Shown: positions 25,795-35,027 of the stretch, in pieces
Position numbering within the stretch: the first letter of the stretch is position 1
Layout: every line of letters begins with the position of its first letter
DNA from: Syntrophomonadaceae bacterium
Lineage (GTDB): Bacteria > Bacillota > Syntrophomonadia > Syntrophomonadales > Syntrophothermaceae
Direction: 5' to 3'
Length of the DNA: 51,768 nucleotides
NCBI GenBank assembly: GCA_012799365.1
Contig: JAAZLJ010000089.1
Span: 1-51,768 of the forward strand
Made by a program: the position numbers and the translations under genes
The notes under the pieces: model-generated
What the model was told of the DNA's origin: nothing
The model's database searches: none
What the model saw: only the letters and a program-made list of their open reading frames with translations

Positions 25795-28134
25795 ATGGAT
25801 CATGATTCATTACGGAGATTGGAATTTGATAAAATACGCAGCCGATTGGCAGCTCTGGCCCAATTTGCCGGGGGAAGAGAAATCGCCCTCAGTCTACAGC
25901 CATGCCAGGATCTGGAGCTTATCGAGCAGCGCCTGGCCCAGACTGACGAAGGGATAATTGTTTTGCGTTTCCACGATACCGGCTTTCTGGCCAGAATGGA
26001 GGACATTGCCCCCCACCTGTACAAGGTCAAGGTGGGAGGGGTTCTGCGTCCGTCAGAACTGGCGGAAGTGCTGCGGATTTTGCAGGCTTCACGCCGGGTA
26101 GGGGAGATTACTGAAGAGGAAGACGAACATTGTCCCCACCTGAGGACGGTGTTCAAGGGAATTATACCCTGCCCGGATCTGGAAGCTCGTCTTCGGTCGG
26201 TAGTTGATAAAGAGGGAGAACTGCGGGATAACGCCTCTTCCGAGTTGAGGAGTATTCGTAATCAGATGGCTACGGCGCGAACCAGGCTCAAAGAGTACCT
26301 GCGCGAATTTGTGCGTTCGACCCAGCATCAGAAATATCTGCAGGATGCTATTGTTACCGAACGGGGAGGGCGGTACGTGGTTCCGGTTAAGATCGAGTAT
26401 CGGAACGAGATCAAAGGAATCGTGCACGATGAGTCGGCCAGTGGAGCCACCGTATTCATCGAGCCGGCAGTGGTGGTGGATGGGAACAACAAGATCCGAC
26501 GCCTGGAACTGGAGGAAGAACGGGAGATTGAACGCATATTGAGCGAGGCGTCGAGACATATTGCTCCTTACGTCGAAGAATTGGTTAATAACCTGGAACT
26601 ATTAAAAAAATTTGATTTTATTCTGGCCCGAGCTCGCCTGGCCCTGGAGATGAACGGGGTACGGCCGATTTTCAATGATCGGGGACTGGTGCGGCTGAGA
26701 ACTGCCCGGCATCCCTTGCTGGGGAGTGAGGCCGTTCCTATTGACCTGGAATTGGGACAGAAGTTTGACATTCTGGTTATTACGGGACCCAATACCGGGG
26801 GCAAGACCGTGGCGCTAAAGACGGTGGGGCTGTTGGTTTTAATGGGAATGGCCGGGCTTTTTGTGCCAGCGGGGGAGGGCAGTGAATTATCTTGCTTTGA
26901 TGCGGTATATGCGGATATCGGGGACGAACAGAGCATCGAACAATCGCTCAGCACCTTTTCTTCCCATATGAGCAATATTATTCGGATTTTAGGGTGTGCC
27001 AGCAGCCAATCATTGGTACTGCTGGATGAGCTGGGTGCCGGTACTGACCCCCTGGAAGGTTCGTCACTGGCCCGGGCCATCCTGGAAGAACTACTGGCCC
27101 GGCAGGCCAAAGCGGTGGTTACCACTCACCAGAGTGAGCTAAAGGCTTTTGCCTACCAGCATGAAAGGGTAGAAAATGCCAGTGTGGAGTTTGACCCCAT
27201 TACTCTGATGCCGACTTACAAGCTGGCCATCGGTATACCGGGTCAGAGCAATGCCTTTGAGATTGCAGAGCGGTTAGGTTTGAAAGGCAGTATTGTTGCC
27301 AGGGCCCGCGAGTTTGTTCCGCAGCAGGAACTGGAACTGGGGCGTATGCTTAGAGATTTGAAAGAGGCCCGTTTTCGGGTGGAGACCGAGAGGCAGCAGA
27401 TGGCGGTTCTGCAGCGTGAACTGAGAGAAGAGCGAGATCAATTACAAGAGGCCGCGGCCAGGTTTGAGGAGGAAAGAAGGGAGGCTTTGCGGCGGATACG
27501 CAGAGAGGGGGAAGCGTATCTGACCCGTACCAGGCGGGAAGCGGATGAGGTGCTGGGAGAAATAAAGGAACTGCTGAAGCAGAAGGAAAGCATCAAGTGG
27601 CATGAACTAGAAAGACCGCGCCGCCGACTGCGCAAGCTGCGGATGACGGTTCCCCGGGAGGAAGAACCGGCGGCTGAACCCGACGATTTGATTCCCGGCA
27701 GTTATGTGGAAATAAGGAATATTGGACAAAAGGGCTATATCCTGGAGGGACCCAATGCATCGGGGGAAGTAATGGTACAGGTAGGGATCATGAAGCTAAC
27801 CGTGGATCAGGACCAGTTAAGACCGATGCAGTCTCCTGAACAGAAAGTCATGAGGTCAAGAACCCGTACCTTTCTGGACAAGGCCCGTCAGATAAATCCG
27901 GAGCGTGACCTGAGGGGAATGACCGTGGCTGATGCCCTGCATGAGGTGGAAAAATATCTGGAGGATGCTCATCTGGCCGGCCTGGAGCAGGTACGTATCA
28001 TCCATGGCAAAGGTACAGGCGCTTTACGTAAAGCCATCCAGGACTGGTTGGGGAGGAATTCCCGTATCAAGAGTTTTCGTGATGGGGAGCGCACCGAGGG
28101 CGGTTTCGGGGTTACGGTGGTGTATCTGAAATAA
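25795..28134 (+). CDS. mutS2: endonuclease MutS2
   Basis: 779 residues, normal length. MutS-type core with a lever/clamp region (about 140-270), ATPase with Walker A TGPNTGGKT, Walker B LVLLDELGAGTDPLEG and the STFSSHMSNI switch, a long charged coiled coil (about 500-620), a KOW-like segment, and a C-terminal Smr nuclease domain starting DLRGMTVADAL with HGKGTGALR. It suppresses homologous recombination and, in Bacillus, splits collided ribosomes. It starts 3 bases after the U32 stop and is closed by a strong terminator. Confidence 0.97.
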   Translation: MDHDSLRRLEFDKIRSRLAALAQFAGGREIALSLQPCQDLELIEQRLAQTDEGIIVLRFHDTGFLARMEDIAPHLYKVKVGGVLRPSELAEVLRILQASRRVGEITEEEDEHCPHLRTVFKGIIPCPDLEARLRSVVDKEGELRDNASSELRSIRNQMATARTRLKEYLREFVRSTQHQKYLQDAIVTERGGRYVVPVKIEYRNEIKGIVHDESASGATVFIEPAVVVDGNNKIRRLELEEEREIERILSEASRHIAPYVEELVNNLELLKKFDFILARARLALEMNGVRPIFNDRGLVRLRTARHPLLGSEAVPIDLELGQKFDILVITGPNTGGKTVALKTVGLLVLMGMAGLFVPAGEGSELSCFDAVYADIGDEQSIEQSLSTFSSHMSNIIRILGCASSQSLVLLDELGAGTDPLEGSSLARAILEELLARQAKAVVTTHQSELKAFAYQHERVENASVEFDPITLMPTYKLAIGIPGQSNAFEIAERLGLKGSIVARAREFVPQQELELGRMLRDLKEARFRVETERQQMAVLQRELREERDQLQEAAARFEEERREALRRIRREGEAYLTRTRREADEVLGEIKELLKQKESIKWHELERPRRRLRKLRMTVPREEEPAAEPDDLIPGSYVEIRNIGQKGYILEGPNASGEVMVQVGIMKLTVDQDQLRPMQSPEQKVMRSRTRTFLDKARQINPERDLRGMTVADALHEVEKYLEDAHLAGLEQVRIIHGKGTGALRKAIQDWLGRNSRIKSFRDGERTEGGFGVTVVYLK

Positions 28135-28155
28135 ACGTAGAATAAACCAAAATAA

Positions 28156-28196
28156 GAAGCCCACCTCCATTGACGGGGTGGGCTTCTGTGTGTTTA
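28156..28196. terminator. bidirectional terminator between mutS2 and the acetate transporter
   Basis: GAAGCCCACC (28156-28165) pairs with GGTGGGCTTC (28177-28186) with an 11-base loop; T-rich tracts follow on both strands (TGTGTGTTTATT to the right, TTATTTTGGTTTATT to the left). It serves two convergent genes. Confidence 0.9.
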
Positions 28197-28203
28197 TTAA
28201 CTC

Positions 28204-28854
28204 TTATTTGGCCCAGGGGCCAAAGGGTTTCCCTACGGGCAGGACTTCCTGGTTGTAGTGTGTGTTCAGTACCGCTGCGGCGGAAGCGTAGAAAGAAGTA
28301 ATGGCAACCATCAGTTCGCTCCATCCGGCCAGTGCGTGCCAGAATTCTCCGCCCCAGCCCAGGGTATACATGAACAAGCCCAGGAAAAGAAAGTCGATAA
28401 AGAAGAACACGATGAACAATGATTTATGAACTCCTGCCGCCCCTATAGTCATATAGACAGTAAAAATAAAATAACCCAGGAATGCTAATCCTAACTGATT
28501 TACATCTATGGCGGCTACCGCTGCCCCACCGAACATGCCCAGTGAGATCATCCAGCTCATGGCTACTCCAAACCAGAAGAAACCATATCCACAAAAAGCG
28601 GTGGCACCGAAGGTATTGTTGTGCTTGAAGTCAAACAGCCCGGCAATAAACTGAGCTGTAGCCCCCAGGAAGATGGCCCAGGGAAGAATATAAGACGTAC
28701 CGGTGGTGAAACCGAGCTTTTGAGATGAGGCTACCAGGGTAACCATTGCCAGACCCAGGAGTCCCAGACCAGATGGATTGGCTACTATTTGCTGGACCTG
28801 GCCAACCACCTTGACTTCCTTTGCCTCATTTGCTCTCGCATTCTGGTTTTTCAT
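28204..28854 (-). CDS. satP: acetate uptake transporter, GPR1/FUN34/SatP family
   Basis: 216 residues with six hydrophobic segments. The signature NPSGLGLLGLAMVT (family NPAPLGL motif) precedes the first helix, and later FKHNNTFGATAFCGYGFFW, AFLGYFIFTVYM and LNTHYNQEVLPVG follow the family pattern. It carries acetate, or succinate, with protons across the membrane as a hexameric channel-like transporter. ATG 28854 has AAGGAGG upstream. For a fatty-acid-oxidising anaerobe, acetate export or uptake is a plausible role (inference). Confidence 0.93.
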   Translation of the reverse strand: MKNQNARANEAKEVKVVGQVQQIVANPSGLGLLGLAMVTLVASSQKLGFTTGTSYILPWAIFLGATAQFIAGLFDFKHNNTFGATAFCGYGFFWFGVAMSWMISLGMFGGAAVAAIDVNQLGLAFLGYFIFTVYMTIGAAGVHKSLFIVFFFIDFLFLGLFMYTLGWGGEFWHALAGWSELMVAITSFYASAAAVLNTHYNQEVLPVGKPFGPWAK

Positions 28855-29034
28855 TTGATGCCTCCTTCATTCTGTTAAAATAATTAATGGGTTGGATAGT
28901 CTGTTATTGGTTGGTTATCTGCCTCCCTTCCATCATCAACGGCTATCCGGTTTTTACTATGATAACCTGATGTAATTGTGATGTTTGACTCTGCTATGAG
29001 ATTCGGCATAAGATGGCCAATTCCCTTTTTTGCG
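28855..29034. other. intergenic gap, promoter side of the acetate transporter
   Basis: 180 bases. No repeat copy and no clear -35/-10 pair could be assigned. An 80-codon minus-strand frame crossing it overlaps the neighbouring gene and has no RBS; it was not called. Confidence 0.4.
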
Positions 29035-29586
29035 TCAATTGTTATGTTTGCCGGGGAGTCGGGTAAAATCATCAATAATTTTCTTAATGAGTTCCAATTC
29101 CTGGCCGATAATACCAATGAATTCACCGGGTTCGCCCTGATTATTTATCAGCATCTGGCACATACCATGGGCGGCCGTTAAAGGGTTTATAATCCTGGTT
29201 ATGGTTCCCACCGCCATCTGGCCCACTACAGATAGGTTCTCCGCTTTCAGCAAAGTTTGCTTCAAACGGGTATTGATGGTTTCATCCCGTAGAGTAACCA
29301 TGACGTACGGGTTGGTTGTATGTAGAATGTTACCTGTAGCCCGGTAAACGGAATAGTGATTGCTATCGTGTAAATGGATGAGTTTATCCATACCACTGTC
29401 GTTGGTAATGTCATTGGTAATGAGAGATTCATGCACCAGGGCTTTTAACTGGTCACTCAGGGAGGAAGCCCTGGAACTACCCAGTTGGGAGAAGAGTGCA
29501 TATCCGGTGCGGTTGCAGTAAGTAAGCTCTGGTTTTTCGTTATAAACCAGTATCCCCAGGGGGACATTATCCAGAATGTCGGCCAT
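29035..29586 (-). CDS. PAS protein with degenerate histidine-kinase phosphoacceptor domain
   Basis: 183 residues. Residues 1-110 look like a PAS domain (MADILDNVPLGILVYNEKPE, CNRTGYALFSQLG). The rest aligns with a HisKA dimerisation domain (SVVGQMAVGTITRIINPLTA), but where kinases have HEIRNPL this has TRIINPL, so the phosphoacceptor His is Thr. The protein ends before any ATPase domain. It may be a signal-binding dimer or regulator rather than a kinase. Starts: ATG 29586 or TTG 29589, nine to twelve bases after AAAGGAGG. It overlaps the winged-helix gene by 20 bases and ends the KaiC-like operon. Confidence 0.75.
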   Translation of the reverse strand: MADILDNVPLGILVYNEKPELTYCNRTGYALFSQLGSSRASSLSDQLKALVHESLITNDITNDSGMDKLIHLHDSNHYSVYRATGNILHTTNPYVMVTLRDETINTRLKQTLLKAENLSVVGQMAVGTITRIINPLTAAHGMCQMLINNQGEPGEFIGIIGQELELIKKIIDDFTRLPGKHNN

Positions 29587-29860
29587 CAAGGGGCAATTCC
29601 TCCTTTGCAGATAACCTGTACTCATCCAGGGTGGCATATGAAACCTTCAGGCGATAGATGGCGGTTTTGCTTAGTTCGATTCGGGCCATTATGCCTACCT
29701 GTTCCAATTCATTCAGGGCTGAAACTACTGATGCAGTATCCAGGAAAAGCCTGCCCGCCAGCCCTTCTGCAGTGTCGCGAGTATGGGGATTGTTTTGATA
29801 AAAAGAGAGTATCTCAATTTTTGCCATAGCTCTGGCCAGTTGGGTTTTATCTGTAGACAC
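29567..29860 (-). CDS. small winged-helix protein
   Basis: 97 residues with a helix-turn-helix/winged-helix pattern: IEILSFYQNNPHTRDTAEGL, AGRLFLDTASVVSALNELEQ, VGIMARIELSKTAIYRL. A GTG start at 29860 follows AGGAGG by eleven bases. It could bind DNA as a small regulator or act as a protein-binding winged helix. It lies between the V4R gene and the PAS gene, overlapping the latter, so it is part of the same operon. No close family recognised. Confidence 0.7.
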   Translation of the reverse strand: MSTDKTQLARAMAKIEILSFYQNNPHTRDTAEGLAGRLFLDTASVVSALNELEQVGIMARIELSKTAIYRLKVSYATLDEYRLSAKEELPLDGRHSG

Positions 29861-29875
29861 GCCGCATAATTCCTC

Positions 29876-30853
29876 CTAAGAACTGGTAGGGAGTACTATG
29901 AATTCGCAGAATTCGCTGCCCATAGATTGACATCGTGTTTCTTCACAGGTCATGTCTTCGCCCCAGGCTCGGGTAAAATAGGCGGCCAATCGTCCCCGGG
30001 CACTATGACAGGAAATTCGGGGGGACAGACACAGCTCATGCTGCTGGTACATGTCCACCAGGTATGAGCTATACCCGTGGATGCAGGCGCGTTTACTCTC
30101 TTCATCAAATTCCACTATTTCATAGCGGATGACTCCTAGTAAGGCAGGATAGCGGAGCAGCCACTCAATCAAGTCCCGCTTATTAGGATAGTGGGGGTCG
30201 ATCCGGTCGTATTCGGCCAGGCTCGAATTATAACTGGATTCATAGAGTACCTGTCTCAAAACATGAGGGGCGTACTCATAAATGGCTTTAAGCAGGTAGC
30301 CGAAGGCATCGGTAGAGATCACGATAGCCCTTTCACCGGCAATAGATATATGGTCACCATCTTTGACCAGTATATTCTTCAACCGTTGGGCCGGGAATAT
30401 AGCACCGGCGCAGGTGCCATTTGGCGGGAAAGCAGTCATATCAAGCTGGTAATCACGATTGGTGACATAGGAGGTTATCCACTTGAAACCGGTCAGAACC
30501 GGGCAGACAAAAGGAAGACCTTCCCCGCGGGCAGTAGTACAATAGTCCTGGTAATTACATTCTTTACTTTCAACGGAGATGTTTACGGTTTCATTTATGG
30601 TTTTAAAACCAAAAGCCTCATTATCTACCGAACCAAACTGGCCCAGCAGGTCGATCCAGGCCAGACAGATATCCTCGGCCTGGCCTGAGGCGGGAGCGAA
30701 ATACTGTTTATACTCATTAAATATGCGCTGAGACATCATGGCGATTGACATTTCCATCCAATATGCTCCGCCCATGGGAACCCTTTCTGCCACCTGGCTC
30801 ATTCCCAGATAAAGATGGTTTAACACCTTGTGCAAAAAATCAATGGTTTGCAT
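29876..30853 (-). CDS. V4R-domain sensor-like protein
   Basis: 325 residues. The C-terminus (about 235-320) is a V4R (4-vinyl reductase-type) domain: IRYEIVEFDEESKRACIHGY, then RGRLAAYFTRAWGEDMTCEE with TRCQSMGSEFCEFIV, the typical ligand-binding Cys/Gly pattern. The N-terminal half is less familiar and has its own Cys set (KECNYQDYC, LPFVCPVL). V4R domains bind small hydrophobic ligands or metals and are found in regulators. ATG 30853 follows GGGGGTAAGAAA and lies 4 bases after the KaiC-like gene, supporting one operon. It is probably the sensor of the module (inference). Confidence 0.8.
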   Translation of the reverse strand: MQTIDFLHKVLNHLYLGMSQVAERVPMGGAYWMEMSIAMMSQRIFNEYKQYFAPASGQAEDICLAWIDLLGQFGSVDNEAFGFKTINETVNISVESKECNYQDYCTTARGEGLPFVCPVLTGFKWITSYVTNRDYQLDMTAFPPNGTCAGAIFPAQRLKNILVKDGDHISIAGERAIVISTDAFGYLLKAIYEYAPHVLRQVLYESSYNSSLAEYDRIDPHYPNKRDLIEWLLRYPALLGVIRYEIVEFDEESKRACIHGYSSYLVDMYQQHELCLSPRISCHSARGRLAAYFTRAWGEDMTCEETRCQSMGSEFCEFIVLPTSS

Positions 30854-30857
30854 TTTC

Positions 30858-31571
30858 TTACCCCCATAGGTTTGGTATAACCACAATGCCGATATTGGAG
30901 TCTATGGTATAAAAGAGCTGTGAGGAATCAAACTTACCGCTGCGTAATTTACCCACATGCAGGGCTCGTACCGGTCGATCAGGTGACCCCGTATAGTACA
31001 GCTTGATGATGACATCATATAAATGGGAAGATACCTGGAAGGTGGTATCCTCGATGACTTCATCGACGATGAGATCCATGGTCAGTATACGGCATTTTTT
31101 ACGTAATTTGAGACGGTAACGGTGAAAATCAAGGATTTCCTGGCTATCGCGGCCGATCAGAAGCGTGGAAAGGCTGTCGGCGATCAGCCGAATATGTTCC
31201 CCATTTACAGTATTTATGACCCTGGATTCCAGGGCTAAAAACTTCTCCAATGGATCATCAGCCGGAAAGTAGTATTTTCCCTCTGGTTCCAGGCTGTAGG
31301 CATCGATAAAGACCAACCGCCCCCTCTCCTCGTAGGGGACGGGGTGTAATCCGTAATGCCTGAGGGTGTCACGGGTGGCCGCTGGCGGTTCGTCACAACA
31401 CACATAAATACACGTGTCCTGACAGTCCAGGCCTTCTTTCACAAACTGAGCGGCGAGCACCGATTTACCGATGCCGCTGTCACCGTTAATCATGATCTGG
31501 GAACCATAGGCCAGGCCTTCGTTCATGGTATTATCAATACCGCTTATTCCCAAAAAACCAACCTTATGCAA
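30858..31571 (-). CDS. single-domain KaiC/RadA-like ATPase
   Basis: 237 residues, RecA-fold. Walker A is MINGDSGIGKSVLAAQF, and RLIADSLSTLLIG supplies Walker B. KaiC's catalytic Glu pair (EE) is replaced by DE in VCCDEPPAATRDTL. There is no lid or DNA-binding domain. Such proteins act as signalling ATPases that couple ATP use to partner binding. A TTG start at 31571 lies nine bases after GGGAGG, and the dual-domain KaiC gene ends 3 bases before it. Confidence 0.85.
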   Translation of the reverse strand: MHKVGFLGISGIDNTMNEGLAYGSQIMINGDSGIGKSVLAAQFVKEGLDCQDTCIYVCCDEPPAATRDTLRHYGLHPVPYEERGRLVFIDAYSLEPEGKYYFPADDPLEKFLALESRVINTVNGEHIRLIADSLSTLLIGRDSQEILDFHRYRLKLRKKCRILTMDLIVDEVIEDTTFQVSSHLYDVIIKLYYTGSPDRPVRALHVGKLRSGKFDSSQLFYTIDSNIGIVVIPNLWG

Positions 31572-31573
31572 GA

Positions 31574-32974
31574 CTATTTCCTCCCTAATCGGCGGAATAC
31601 TTGTAATCCGTGGTTTCCTATTTCCGCCCGGTGAATGCCGGGTGCAAATTCTCCGCCTTTCATCTTGGTGATTTCAACCAACCATTTTCGTTTACCTTTC
31701 TCCAGTGTAGAAGAAAGCTTGATCTGCCCCTGAACCAGGGGTCTGATTATCCCTTGCAGTTGTGATCTGAGGGCTTCGGCATCCTCTCCCAGAATTACCA
31801 GGGTAGTACAACCCATTAAATTCAGTGAACGAAAAAAATTTCTCAGGTGGCCTTTTAAAACCAGGTTGCTTTCGGCCAGTTCGGCAAATGAGTTAACCGA
31901 ATCAATTACCACCCGCTTGATCGAACCAGCTTCAGCTTTTTCCACCAGTTTAACCATGACCTCCTCGACGTTTACATAAGAAAAGAAGTTATCAAAAACT
32001 TCGATATCTTTTCGGAGTAGAGCCTTCGCCAGATCGGGTGAACTGAAAGTACTTATATAACGATGAAGCAAATCTGCATCATATTCGGTAGTGAGTATCA
32101 GACCCTTATCCCCTTCGTAAAAGCCCTGCAATAAATACTGCATTCCCAGTATGCTCTTGCCGGTACCGGAGTCACCCTCAACCAGGACCGTGCTGCCGGG
32201 CAAAAACCCACCAGGTAAAATCTCATCCAGGCCGGGGACTCCGCTGCTCAACTTCTGTTGCCAGTTGAACCGGGAGAAGTAGTGGGGAAGAACCTGCGGA
32301 TGGGCGATGCGCAGCATCCTTATCCCATTTGTATCAAATTTAAAGGCGAATTTGCCTGTATCAAAATCCTGCCCCCGGGACTTGGTTATTTCTATATAGC
32401 GCTTACGGGAGCCTTGAGATTCAATAAAGTGCAGGTGAATGACAGTGTCAACTAAAAACTCAGTAAATGACATCTGCTCAGGGGCTGAATTGGCCTCCTG
32501 CAGCAGCATGGTGGTTAGTCCCATGCGCTTAAATCCACTGCAGATCCCATAGATCAATCGGCGTTGGTCGCCCTGATCCCCGGTTACCATGCCCAGTTGG
32601 GTAAGACTGTCCAGAACCAGTCGCTGTGCTCCAATCTCCCTGACCAGATCGTCCAGCAGATTAGAAGTCCGATCCAGTAGAACTTCAGGAGAGGTACAGA
32701 CGACCCGTAACAGTCCTTGCTTTTCAAGTTCTTGTAGTTCCCACCCATAATTGGCAGCATCCCGGTACAATTGGTGGGGGAATTGCTCGAAGGTTATAAT
32801 GATCCCTGGTTCGTTGTACCGAGTAATACCCTGGTAGACAAATTCTATTCCCAGAGTTGTCTTGCCGGTTCCCGGAAACCCTTTTATCAGGATATTGCTG
32901 TTAGGAAGGAAGCCGCCGTGTAGTAGCTCATCCAGTCCAGCTATACCCGAGTTTAAATACAAATTACTCACCAA
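31574..32974 (-). CDS. two-domain KaiC-like ATPase
   Basis: About 466 residues: two RecA/KaiC domains. Domain 1 has Walker A KGFPGTGKTTLGIEFV (K38) and LVLDSLTQLG; domain 2 (from about 240) has GVPGLDEILPGGFLPGSTVL, Walker A GDSGTGKS and VVIDSVNSFAEL. Catalytic Glu pairs read EQ and EY rather than EE. The cyanobacterial Ser-Thr phosphorylation site is not apparent. kaiA and kaiB are not nearby, so this is a bacterial KaiC homologue for signal integration rather than a clock. First gene of a five-gene operon. Start unclear: TTG 32974 or GTG 32971, both close to GGGAGG. Confidence 0.88.
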   Translation of the reverse strand: MVSNLYLNSGIAGLDELLHGGFLPNSNILIKGFPGTGKTTLGIEFVYQGITRYNEPGIIITFEQFPHQLYRDAANYGWELQELEKQGLLRVVCTSPEVLLDRTSNLLDDLVREIGAQRLVLDSLTQLGMVTGDQGDQRRLIYGICSGFKRMGLTTMLLQEANSAPEQMSFTEFLVDTVIHLHFIESQGSRKRYIEITKSRGQDFDTGKFAFKFDTNGIRMLRIAHPQVLPHYFSRFNWQQKLSSGVPGLDEILPGGFLPGSTVLVEGDSGTGKSILGMQYLLQGFYEGDKGLILTTEYDADLLHRYISTFSSPDLAKALLRKDIEVFDNFFSYVNVEEVMVKLVEKAEAGSIKRVVIDSVNSFAELAESNLVLKGHLRNFFRSLNLMGCTTLVILGEDAEALRSQLQGIIRPLVQGQIKLSSTLEKGKRKWLVEITKMKGGEFAPGIHRAEIGNHGLQVFRRLGRK

Positions 32975-33218
32975 CCTCCCATCGGTATCAAATTATAATC
33001 ACAACATCCATTATTCTACAGGGCTTCCAAAAACCCTTTTTTTAAAACTAAATTATTGGATTAAGCTGTTGGATAAAAAAGGAAAATGACTGGTTAGGGC
33101 CAGTATGGAAGAAGTTTTCACTATAATGGAGGGCTGTAAGCCTGTATACTAGAACATAGACTGTTCTGGCATTTAAGAATAAAGGTGTGGAACATTATAG
33201 TTTGAGGGAGGAGAGTCG
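32975..33218. other. divergent intergenic region, KaiC-like operon and glucan phosphorylase
   Basis: AT-rich. A TATAAT on the minus strand (around 32991-32996) could serve the KaiC-like operon; TATAAT (about 33123) and TATACT (about 33145) could serve the phosphorylase. No matching -35 boxes were found at the right distance. No repeat copy is present. Confidence 0.4.
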
Positions 33219-34862
33219 ATGCCAAAAACACACGACATGCCGCGAGTAGCCTATTTTTGCATGGAATACGGTTTACACGAAGAGTTTGCTATTTACTCGG
33301 GTGGTCTGGGGATACTGGCTGGCGATCATCTCAAAGCGTCCGCCGATCAGAACCTGCCGGTGGTGGGGATCGGGTTGCTCTGGCGGCAGGGATATACCAC
33401 TCAACTAATCAATGCTGAAGGTCGTCCTTATGATGTATTTCCCGTATATGCCTACGATTTTTTGCATGATACCGGAGTAGAGGTAGCGGTAAAAATTCGG
33501 GGGCAGGAAACGTATTGCAAGGTATGGATGGTGGACAAGTACGGTAATGCCCCTCTATATTTGCTTGATACTAACGTTCCCCGCAACGGAGAAAGAGAAA
33601 AATGGATTAATTTCAAACTTTATGGAGGCAATGCAGAAGCCAGGATAGCCCAGGAAATGGTACTGGGTATCGGGGGAGTTCGGGCTCTACGGGAATTGGG
33701 TATTGAGGTGGACGTGTATCATTTTAATGAAGGACACGCTGTTTTTGCCGGGGTGGAACTCATCCGAGAAAAAATGGCCCGGGGTATGAACTTTGCTCGG
33801 GCCTGGGATGAAGCGCGGGAACAGATTGTGTTTACTACTCATACCCCGGTTCCAGCCGGTAACGAGTGTCATCCGCATCGTTTACTGGAGGATATGGGCG
33901 CCTACAACGGGTTAAATCGTAAACAGATGAAGACCCTGGGCGGAGATCCTTTCGGTATGACGGTAGCCGGTTTACGGCTGGCCCGGCGGGCCAATGCGGT
34001 GGCCGAGCTTCACGGCCAGACGGCTCGGAAGATGTGGTCCAATATTCAGGGAACGGCTCCTATTAGTCATATTACTAACGGGGTTCATTGTGGTACCTGG
34101 CAGGATACACGCATAAGATCAGCCTACGAAAACGGAGAGGATCTCTGGGCTGTACATCAGCAGGCCAAGCAGGCACTGATTCGGCAGATAGGCTTGAGAA
34201 CCAGTAATTGGTTAGACCCGGAGGTACTGCTCATCGGGTTTGCGCGCCGGGCTGCCACCTACAAGCGGAGTGACCTTATATTTGGTCAGATGGAGATCCT
34301 CGAGCCGTGGTTGAACCGGGGCCAGCTGCAGCTGGTTTTTTCCGGTAAGGCTCATCCTCAGGATGAAAAGGGTAAAAAAATTATTTCGCGTCTGGTCTCT
34401 CTGGCTCGACAATATCCTCATCGGGTAGTATTTTTAGAAAACTATGATATGAAACTGGGTCGGCTTTTAACCAGGGGGTGTGATGTATGGCTCAACAATC
34501 CTCGCCGGCCGCAGGAAGCCAGTGGGACTTCGGGTATGAAAGCGGCGATGAACGGGGTGTTGAACCTCAGTGTACTGGATGGTTGGTGGCCAGAAGGATG
34601 CCAGCACGGGGTTAACGGATGGCAGATTGGGGATGGATACGAGGGTCCGGGTCAGGATGAACATGATCGGAAATGTTTGTACCGGGTGCTGCAGGAAGAA
34701 GTTATGCTCACCTACTATAATAACCGGGCCCGGTGGGTACAGATGATGAGAGCCAGCATTGATATGGCGCACTGGAATTTTTCCAGTCAGCGCATGGTCC
34801 AGGATTATAATCGCCTGCTTTACTCACGCGGTGAAAGTGAAAGGCTCATAGTCGAAGCTTAA
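33219..34862 (+). CDS. glgP: alpha-glucan phosphorylase (short GT35 type)
   Basis: 547 residues, the short form of glycogen phosphorylase (Bacillus/E. coli forms are about 800). The N-terminus VAYFCMEYGLHEEFAIYSGG and LGILAGDHLKAS are typical of this type. The PLP-binding Lys is in EASGTSGMKAAMNG (about residue 440), with LSVLDGWWPEG after it. It releases glucose-1-phosphate from glycogen or maltodextrins. GGAGGAGAGTCG precedes the ATG; a terminator follows. No other glycogen gene lies beside it. Confidence 0.95.
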   Translation: MPKTHDMPRVAYFCMEYGLHEEFAIYSGGLGILAGDHLKASADQNLPVVGIGLLWRQGYTTQLINAEGRPYDVFPVYAYDFLHDTGVEVAVKIRGQETYCKVWMVDKYGNAPLYLLDTNVPRNGEREKWINFKLYGGNAEARIAQEMVLGIGGVRALRELGIEVDVYHFNEGHAVFAGVELIREKMARGMNFARAWDEAREQIVFTTHTPVPAGNECHPHRLLEDMGAYNGLNRKQMKTLGGDPFGMTVAGLRLARRANAVAELHGQTARKMWSNIQGTAPISHITNGVHCGTWQDTRIRSAYENGEDLWAVHQQAKQALIRQIGLRTSNWLDPEVLLIGFARRAATYKRSDLIFGQMEILEPWLNRGQLQLVFSGKAHPQDEKGKKIISRLVSLARQYPHRVVFLENYDMKLGRLLTRGCDVWLNNPRRPQEASGTSGMKAAMNGVLNLSVLDGWWPEGCQHGVNGWQIGDGYEGPGQDEHDRKCLYRVLQEEVMLTYYNNRARWVQMMRASIDMAHWNFSSQRMVQDYNRLLYSRGESERLIVEA

Positions 34863-34880
34863 GGCGCTATACAGGGAGAA

Positions 34881-34912
34881 GAACCAGCCTGCAAAAGGCT
34901 GGTTCTTTTTTT
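34881..34912 (+). terminator. rho-independent terminator of glgP
   Basis: GAACCAGCCT (34881-34890) pairs with AGGCTGGTTC (34896-34905) around GCAAA, followed by T7. Confidence 0.93.
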
Positions 34913-34984
34913 AAGCATTAAACTTTAGGCCAGTTATCACAATAAAAATAAGAATTATTATATCTTGAGTATCTACTTTAATTA

Positions 34985-35012
34985 ATTTGCGTGTATCTGC
35001 GGTTGCAAAAAT
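34985..35012. repeat. short remnant of the dispersed repeat
   Basis: ATTTGCGTGTATCTGCGGTTGC resembles one end of the GACGCAGAT-type repeat in the opposite direction. Only a fragment remains. Confidence 0.4.
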
Positions 35013-35027
35013 GCTGGTGGTTAGTGG

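Noticed and set aside
28884-29126. 80-codon minus-strand frame after the PAS protein
   Set aside because: It overlaps the end of that gene in another frame, lacks an RBS and has no recognisable fold.
31574-32974. Circadian clock kaiC
   Set aside because: No kaiA or kaiB, catalytic Glu pairs changed, and the phosphorylation Ser-Thr pair is not visible.
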